Assembly: GCA_900471525.1 (NCBI GenBank) | Contig: UCEZ01000016.1 | Span: forward strand, 4,503 to 49,937 | From: Hyphomicrobiales bacterium | GTDB lineage: Bacteria; Pseudomonadota; Alphaproteobacteria; Rhizobiales; Rhizobiaceae | Length of the DNA: 45,435 nucleotides | Direction of reading: 5' to 3' | Part shown: positions 40,696-45,435 of the stretch, piece after piece | Position numbering within the stretch: position 1 is the first letter of the stretch | How the letters are laid out: each line of letters begins with the position of its first letter | Program-made: the position numbers and the translations under genes | Notes under the pieces: model-generated | The model's input: only the letters and a program-made list of their open reading frames with translations | Told to the model about the DNA's origin: nothing | The model's database searches: none

Positions 40696-41862
40696 ATGAT
40701 CGATCGTCGGATATCCGCTGAACTGAATGCTCTAATCGACAGCGGTCCGGCTGTCGCACTTATTGGACCGCGTCAAGTTGGCAAGACGACGCTGGCTCTT
40801 GCTATAGGCGAACGTCGCCCGTCTATCTATCTGGACCTTGAATCCGATGCCGACCGGGCAAAGCTCACCGAACCGGAACTCTATCTAGACCAGCATAGCG
40901 ACAAGCTGGTCATTCTTGACGAGGTCCACCGGCTTCCTAACCTTTTTCAAAACTTGCGTGGTTTGATCGATCGCGGTCGGCGCACTGGAAAGAAGACAGG
41001 GCGTTTCCTGCTGCTCGGTTCAGCGTCGATAGAACTGTTGAAACAATCCGGGGAAACCCTTGCCGGCCGCATCGCCTATCTGGAAATGCACCCGATCGAC
41101 GGTACGGAGGTACCGGCCGACCAGATGAACACGCTTTGGGTCCGCGGCGGCTTTCCGGATAGTTTTCTCGCGTCGAGCGATCGTGTCAGCCAACGGTGGC
41201 GGCAGGATTTTATCCGCACCTACCTGGAGCGAGACATTCCGCTCCTCGGGCCACGCATTCCCGCCGAAACGCTACGCCGTTTCTGGACGATGCTTGCCCA
41301 TCATCAGTCAGGGCTTCTTAACGCGGCTGATTTTGCGCGAGCACTTGGTGTCGACGGCAAGACAGTGGCGTCCTATCTCGACCTCCTGGTTGATCTGTTG
41401 CTGGTGCGAAGACTTGAGCCATGGCATTCAAATCTCGGCAAGCGTCTCGTCAAATCGCCACGTATCTATGTTCGCGACAGTGGCATAGCCCATACCCTCC
41501 TCGGTCTTGCAACGCAGGAAGAGGTGCTCGGCCATCCGGTGGCAGGTGCAAGCTGGGAAGGGTTTGTAATCGAAACCCTCATTGGCGCCGCACCCGCTGG
41601 AACTCAGAACAATTTCTATCGGACCGCCGCAGGAGCTGAAATCGACCTACTTCTAACTCCACCTGGCGATCGACCCTGGGCTATTGAAATCAAACGAAGC
41701 CTGACGCCGAAGGTGGAAAAGGGCTTTTATCTTGCTTGCGAGGATATTGAACCCTCAAGACGCATCGTCATCTATCCAGGAACCGAAACCTTCCCTCTTA
41801 AACAGAACGTTGAAGCCATGGCCTTGAAGAGCGCTGCTCAGGCGCTGCTCGAGCTGAGCTAA
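40696..41862 (+). CDS. AAA ATPase with DUF4143 (AAA_14)
   Basis: A 388-residue protein of the AAA_14-DUF4143 family. Walker A is GPRQVGKTT (residues 24-32) and Walker B LVILDEVHR (residues about 72-80). The middle has the family segment RTYLERDIPLLGPRIPAETLR. The DUF4143 half ends with a nuclease-like fold: SWEGFVIETLIG, then RTAAGAEIDLLL and PWAIEIKRS, the E-D-x-x-K pattern of PD-(D/E)xK enzymes. The role of these proteins is not settled; they are common on mobile DNA and often patchily distributed, which suggests defence or stress functions. It is monocistronic, with an unusual inverted repeat touching its start. Confidence 0.93.
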   Translation: MIDRRISAELNALIDSGPAVALIGPRQVGKTTLALAIGERRPSIYLDLESDADRAKLTEPELYLDQHSDKLVILDEVHRLPNLFQNLRGLIDRGRRTGKKTGRFLLLGSASIELLKQSGETLAGRIAYLEMHPIDGTEVPADQMNTLWVRGGFPDSFLASSDRVSQRWRQDFIRTYLERDIPLLGPRIPAETLRRFWTMLAHHQSGLLNAADFARALGVDGKTVASYLDLLVDLLLVRRLEPWHSNLGKRLVKSPRIYVRDSGIAHTLLGLATQEEVLGHPVAGASWEGFVIETLIGAAPAGTQNNFYRTAAGAEIDLLLTPPGDRPWAIEIKRSLTPKVEKGFYLACEDIEPSRRIVIYPGTETFPLKQNVEAMALKSAAQALLELS

Positions 41863-42155
41863 GGGAACAGACCCAGGAAACTGCATCGGCGCCCGCAAGC
41901 CTCAGTCCGTTCGAACGGCGCAACTCAAAAGCCTCGCAGCGGGGACGGCTGATCGTTTGCCGCGATTATCGCTGATCGTTTCAATTGAAATCAGGAGTTA
42001 AAAGCCACAAATGCTCTAGCTGAGCGATGTCAATTTTTGACGATATGAAATTGCGGATCTCGTTGGATCAGATTGTCGAGGATGGCTTATCGTCGAACAA
42101 AATCCTGAAGCTGCATTTCCGCAGATGGAGTGCCTGCACTACCGCCGCTTGGCCG
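41863..42155. other. Intergenic with short direct repeats
   Basis: GCTGATCGTTT occurs at 41948-41958 and 41971-41981, just before the second copy of the long direct repeat. No gene is seen. Confidence 0.5.
41980..42009 (+). repeat. Direct repeat copy 2
   Basis: TTCAATTGAAATC followed by AGGAGTTAAAAGCCA, matching copy 1 at 39271-39300 apart from one gap and a few substitutions. Together they flank the DHFR remnant, MBL and ATPase genes. Confidence 0.65.
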
Positions 42156-42587
42156 TCAGTTTTCTGGCGTGCAAATCAATGGCCGGAGCTCCTGCACGAT
42201 TACGCCGACGCCGGGGGAAACCATGGCGCCGGTCCAGTTGTCAGAGAAAGTCCCTCCCCCGTCGGCGGCCGAAAGCCAGACTACTTCGTTGGTCGCCAGT
42301 TCGATTTTCACTTCGCTGCCAATCGGACTGCCCGCGACCATCTGGACATAGTGACGCTTGATGGGATGGCTTCGCCCCGTTTGATCGACAAGACTGTTTT
42401 CCGGGTAGTTCAGTTTTATCTTGCCGTGATCCGGTTGCGAGGAGCAGTCAGTCGATCGTTCACAGCGAATGACCGACGAGAATGTGCATGTCCATAGCAA
42501 GCCGCTGCGCCACATGGGATTATCCGCGGCGCTTGCGGTTGTTGTCGCCAGCAGTAGGACGGCGATAAGCTGGTGCTTTGAGGCCAC
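42156..42587 (-). CDS. Secreted protein, unknown
   Basis: A 143-residue product. GTG 42587 behind GGGAGTGACC gives the best start and leads directly into a signal peptide (VASKHQLIAVLLLATTTASA, cleavage near AADN). The mature chain has four Cys (TCTFSS, IRCERSTDCSS, LICTP) that could pair, a hydrophilic middle and a beta-rich end (EVKIELATNEVVWLSAADGG, GTFSDNWTGAMVS). No family is recognised. In-frame ATGs at 42602 and 42620 are possible but would extend the signal. The XRE regulator gene lies upstream on the same strand. Confidence 0.62.
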   Translation of the reverse strand: MASKHQLIAVLLLATTTASAADNPMWRSGLLWTCTFSSVIRCERSTDCSSQPDHGKIKLNYPENSLVDQTGRSHPIKRHYVQMVAGSPIGSEVKIELATNEVVWLSAADGGGTFSDNWTGAMVSPGVGVIVQELRPLICTPEN

Positions 42588-42682
42588 GGTCACTCCCATC
42601 ATTGTCCGGATGAACCGCATCCGAAGCGGACAGATGGAAGAAGTAATTATAGTTTGTTGAGATCGCAAGGCAGAATGATCGA

Positions 42683-42955
42683 TCAGTCCACTTTGACTTC
42701 TGCTTTTTGCCCCATCATCAGCGCTTGCAAGGGGATCTTCAGATTTGTGCTGATCCGCGTGATGACTTGGAGCGATGGGTTCGCGGAACCGTCGAGAATC
42801 TGCAGGTAATAAGGCGATGTGATCTCGCACAGGCTCGCCATTTCCTTCTTGTTGAGGCCACGTTTCTCCCGCTCGCGCTCCATGATCATTGCCATGTTTC
42901 GCAGGATCATCGTCCCCAGGTCGGTATCGGTCTTCTTACGCTTGCTCGTTGCCAT
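42683..42955 (-). CDS. XRE family transcriptional regulator
   Basis: A 90-residue DNA-binding protein with one helix-turn-helix (GLNKKEMASLCEITSPYYLQ, ILDGSANPSLQVITRISTNL) after a Lys/Arg-rich start. This cro/C1-type domain resembles small regulators found on plasmids and conjugative elements. It is upstream of the secreted-protein gene on the same strand (95-base gap) and divergent from the gene at 43024, so it may control both directions. ATG 42955 has no strong ribosome site, but the N-terminus looks complete. Confidence 0.87.
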   Translation of the reverse strand: MATSKRKKTDTDLGTMILRNMAMIMEREREKRGLNKKEMASLCEITSPYYLQILDGSANPSLQVITRISTNLKIPLQALMMGQKAEVKVD

Positions 42956-43023
42956 CAGATTAATTATATTTAATTGTCCATTGTGTGATGTGAGAGGTGC
43001 CCAGGTTGGTCAAAGTCAAACGA

Positions 43024-43518
43024 ATGAACGTCGTCATTGGAATTCTTCTGTCTGTATCGGCAACTATGTCCGTTGCTCCGGCAGCGGCGAGCGAATGGGG
43101 CTGCGAAGTGTTGCTGTGCGCGGCGTCGTCCAATCCTTCGTGGCGAAGCGTTGCCTCTTGCCATCCCCCGATGACGCGGCTGATTTCGGCGATGAAGAAG
43201 CCCGGCTTCGATTGGCCAACCTGCCCGGCAGCCGGCACAGGCGCCCCCGGCTTTGAGCGTTATGCTGCATGCCCGAAGGGATATCAGGTGGGAAGTCGGC
43301 AGGATCGGAACGGTTTTGGCAGAGAGCAAAACCTCTGCGTAAAGACAGTGAACATGTGCCAGGGCAGGAAGCACGGCTTCTATAACTCTGATCGACAGCA
43401 AGGCTGCATACAAACGGTCTCCATATCCCGACCGCTCAAGTCAGAGCCCTATTTCTTTGACATCAAGAATGAAACCTCAGGTCAAACCGAGCGGCATTGG
43501 TTCGAACTCCACAAATAA
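43024..43518 (+). CDS. Secreted Cys-rich protein of plasmid type
   Basis: A product of 164 residues. Signal peptide MNVVIGILLSVSATMSVAPA ends near AAASE. The mature part begins WGCEVLLCAASSNPSWRSVA, then CHPPMTRLISAMKKPGFDWP and TCPAAGTGAPGFERYAACPK; about eight Cys in total point to several disulfides in the periplasm. I associate this block with conserved hypothetical proteins encoded beside SSB and DUF932 genes on rhizobial plasmids, possibly linked to conjugation, without proof. ATG 43024 follows an AAAGTCAAACGA leader. The SSB gene starts 33 bases downstream, so both may share a transcript. Confidence 0.75.
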   Translation: MNVVIGILLSVSATMSVAPAAASEWGCEVLLCAASSNPSWRSVASCHPPMTRLISAMKKPGFDWPTCPAAGTGAPGFERYAACPKGYQVGSRQDRNGFGREQNLCVKTVNMCQGRKHGFYNSDRQQGCIQTVSISRPLKSEPYFFDIKNETSGQTERHWFELHK

Positions 43519-43551
43519 ACACTTTTGATCAGTTAAGGAAGGTTTAAATCG

Positions 43552-43869
43552 ATGCGACACGTTAATCGCCACACCATTCTCGGCCATGTTGGGAACCTCG
43601 TGGAGCTCAAAAATGTGCTGAAAGTCAACATTGCCGCGAACCGCGAGTGGCACGCCGACGGGGAAAAGAAAACGGCCACCGATTGGGTCCAGGTCACCAT
43701 TCTCGACAAGAAGCAGGCTGAGTGGATCACACAGAATGTCGGTTTGGGCGATCTGGTCTATGTCGAATCGCGGATATCCAATTCCAGCTATGAGCGCGAG
43801 AGCGAACAGGTCTACACGACGGACGTCATCGCCCAACTGTTCAACCTGGTTGCCAAGAAGGGCGCCTAA
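43552..43869 (+). CDS. Single-stranded DNA-binding protein, short plasmid type
   Basis: A 105-residue OB-fold protein. The strand pattern HTILGHVGNLVELKNVLKVN, then IAANREWHADGEKKTATDWV, QVTILDKKQAEWI and GDLVYVESRISNSSYERESE matches SSB proteins, including the W-x-x-V after the conserved loop. The acidic DDDIPF-like C-terminal tail that recruits partners in chromosomal SSB is missing, so this is a truncated-tail, plasmid-style version. TTAAGGAAGGTTTAAATCG supplies the ribosome site. It lies in the block of XRE, Cys-rich and DUF932 genes and should protect ssDNA during plasmid transfer or replication. Confidence 0.85.
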   Translation: MRHVNRHTILGHVGNLVELKNVLKVNIAANREWHADGEKKTATDWVQVTILDKKQAEWITQNVGLGDLVYVESRISNSSYERESEQVYTTDVIAQLFNLVAKKGA

Positions 43870-44299
43870 GCCATTTTGCTAGTTTCAGACCACCGTCCGT
43901 TCCGGCCGGCCGGGCTCTATGCCGATGGCACGAAGCCGGCCGGTGGCCGTCTTCGCCGATGCCGGTGACGATCCCTTGTCCTGTCGGCACTTCGCACCCG
44001 AAATCGGGGCCCGTACGGGCCACATGTCTCTTGCGCCCCATGACATCGTCCCCCAGGCCGGTCAAGCGGCCCGTGAAGTCGGGTCATCTTCCGCACCAGC
44101 CCGCCCTGTGGTCGGGCCCGAGAAGATGCCCCGCCTTCCGCGCCACGCCACTTGACAGTCCCGTTTGTCGCCGTGGGGCGGGCATTCGCCCTCCCCCCTC
44201 TGTCCGGGGGAATGTCAGAGGCCATTCCCCCGGAAAGACCGGGAAGGCTTCGCCCGACAGGGCTCCCCTTCGGGAAACGGGAATTTAGGAGACAGACCC
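43870..44299. other. Long GC-rich leader before the DUF932 gene
   Basis: There are 430 bases without a gene, very GC-rich. The region contains a perfect 12-bp hairpin (44203-44234) and GGCCGG-rich repeats near 43900-43945. Confidence 0.55.
44203..44234 (+). promoter_or_regulatory. 12-bp perfect hairpin in the DUF932 leader
   Basis: TCCGGGGGAATG (44203-44214) pairs exactly with CATTCCCCCGGA (44223-44234) around an 8-base loop, 65 bases before the start codon. There is no T run, so a leader structure or protein-binding site is more likely than a terminator. Confidence 0.7.
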
Positions 44300-45148
44300 A
44301 TGAGCATTTACACCCAGACCGCCCGCTTCGATACCGGCCGCGCCATGACCGAAACCGAAATGCGCAAGGTCGCACCATCTATCTTTGCCGTCAGCGCGCA
44401 TGAAAGCCGGTCCGAACGTTTTAAGCCGATCCCGACCATCGAGGTTCTGCGCGGCCTCATGCGGGAGGGTTTTGTGCCGGTTGGCGCAAAGCAATCGAAC
44501 AGCCGCATCGAGGGCAAGGCGGATTTTACTAAGCATCTTATTCGCATGCGCCGGATCGACGACGGCAAGGTCTATAATGTCGGCGATACCGTCTGCGAAA
44601 TCCTGCTGAAGAACGCCAATGACGGAACCAGCGCCTATGAACTGATGGCCGGGCTTTTCCGTGTCCGCTGCCTCAATTCCTTGGTCACCCAGACCGGCAC
44701 GATCGATGCCATCAAGGTCCGCCATTCCGGTGACGTGCAGCACAAGGTTATCGAAGGCACCTACCGCGTGCTGGGCGAGGCCGAACGCACGCTTGCCGCT
44801 CCGCAGGACTGGGCGACCCTCAGGCTCAATCGGGACGAATCCAATATTCTTGCCGATGCTGCCCATGTGCTCCGGTTTGGCGACAGTGACGGCGAGACGA
44901 AGACGCCGATCAAGGCCGAGCAGTTGCTTCTTCCCCGCCGCCATGATGATCGCACTGACGATCTTTGGACAGTCTGGAACGTGGTTCAGGAAAATGCGAT
45001 CAAGGGCGGTTTGCGTGGCGTCGGCCGAGACGATCTCGGCAGGCCGCGCCGTGTGAAGTCCCGCGCCGTCAACGGCATCGATCAGGATATCAAGTTGAAC
45101 AAGGCGCTTTGGCTTCTGGGCGAACGGATGGCAGCGCTGAAGGCTTGA
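44300..45148 (+). CDS. DUF932 family protein
   Basis: A 282-residue protein of the DUF932 (phage/plasmid-like) family: FKPIPTIEVLRGLMREGFVP, KHLIRMRR, GDTVCEILLKNANDGTSAYE, LMAGLFRVRCLNSLV and NVVQENAIKGGLRG. Members occur on plasmids and phages, and their role is not established. TAGGAGACAGACCC precedes ATG 44300, a good ribosome site. The gene has a long structured leader and is the last gene of the window; beyond 45148 only GC-rich non-coding DNA is visible. Confidence 0.9.
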   Translation: MSIYTQTARFDTGRAMTETEMRKVAPSIFAVSAHESRSERFKPIPTIEVLRGLMREGFVPVGAKQSNSRIEGKADFTKHLIRMRRIDDGKVYNVGDTVCEILLKNANDGTSAYELMAGLFRVRCLNSLVTQTGTIDAIKVRHSGDVQHKVIEGTYRVLGEAERTLAAPQDWATLRLNRDESNILADAAHVLRFGDSDGETKTPIKAEQLLLPRRHDDRTDDLWTVWNVVQENAIKGGLRGVGRDDLGRPRRVKSRAVNGIDQDIKLNKALWLLGERMAALKA

Positions 45149-45435
45149 ACCTTTCGGAGCAAGGCGTCGTCGATAACGGCGGCGTTTTGCCCTCCCCTCC
45201 TTTGGACGCCGTGTTAGCTGCCCTGCCGCTATCGACGCGGCGGGTCAGCTTCGAGGGGTGCCCAAAGCCCCACCCCTCGCTCTCCCCTCCCCTGCCCGAA
45301 GATTTCGCGCTGCGGCTAGTCCAGCATTATGGTGTTCTTCTGCGGTATTGTGGACCGTTTTTCAGCCGCAGCGCCGTCAGACGGCGCGCCCGCGGCCGGA
45401 GCGAGCCGAACAGGCGAGCGCAGCCAAGCGGAGGA
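45149..45435. other. 3' end, no gene recognised
   Basis: GC-rich DNA up to the window edge. The last bases (…CCAAGCGGAGGA) could be the ribosome site of a gene starting just outside. Confidence 0.4.

Noticed and set aside
41948..41981. Two copies of GCTGATCGTTT as possible replication iterons
   Set aside because: Only two copies and no replication initiator gene nearby.
1..45435. CRISPR array, tRNA or rRNA genes
   Set aside because: No regularly spaced repeats and no cloverleaf or rRNA-like sequence was noticed; a tRNA scan would be needed to exclude tRNAs fully.

Overview
The window looks like an accessory replicon (plasmid, chromid or integrated element) of a Rhizobiales bacterium, most likely Rhizobiaceae. 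The evidence is family content: class III cyclases fused to TolB-like/TPR domains, a DUF1127 protein, a DUF6522 protein, BdhA next to a patatin, IS3/IS630/IS66 remnants of rhizobial type, and an SSB/DUF932 block like those on rhizobial plasmids. No replication genes, rRNA, tRNA or CRISPR array were seen. Identifications rest on reading motifs by eye; no database search was possible.

Left part (1-7412): the end of a chemoreceptor, a lone periplasmic PDC/Cache-type protein, then a membrane GGDEF-EAL protein followed by two tandem amino-acid-type periplasmic binding proteins with no permease or ATPase. This arrangement suggests ligand sensing coupled to cyclic-di-GMP rather than uptake. A thioredoxin-fold/2OG-Fe(II) oxygenase fusion with Ser in place of the peroxidatic Cys follows.

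Middle part (7413-22125): a decayed accessory zone. It holds remnants of a DUF1254 gene and of IS3-, IS630- and Tn3-type transposases and an NhaA antiporter, and a small membrane gene stopped by an in-frame TAG. Intact islands lie between them: a MarR regulator whose 19-bp operator recurs three times in 2.2 kb, a DUF6522 gene, an XRE-ImmA/IrrE plus PIN (DUF4411) toxin-antitoxin-like pair behind a perfect palindrome, a YciI protein, a TetR regulator with two operators, an adenylate cyclase-TPR protein, a DUF1127 protein and several very small membrane proteins.

Core metabolic part (22143-34169): LysR, cupin, MFS and DUF302 genes on the minus strand, divergent from bdhA and a patatin phospholipase, which end at a strong terminator. 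Then comes a tightly packed seven-gene unit: bufA (Cys-containing DUF2282 peptide), bufB (MNIO/DUF692), bufC (DUF2063), doxX, a type II NADH dehydrogenase, a membrane adenylate cyclase with an extracytoplasmic sensor region, and DUF3307. The first four genes match the bufferin/Hvf metal-protection modules. The tail of NDH-2, cyclase and DUF3307, joined by overlaps or gaps of a few bases, is the most notable feature of the window.

Right part (34170-45435): an IS66 remnant, another cyclase-TPR protein, a truncated P-loop kinase-like gene, a tyrosine recombinase beside a 7-7-7 inverted repeat, a Nudix hydrolase, an MBL-fold hydrolase behind a LacI-type palindrome, an AAA/DUF4143 ATPase directly behind a 15-bp inverted repeat, and a plasmid-like block (XRE regulator, secreted Cys-rich protein, SSB, DUF932).
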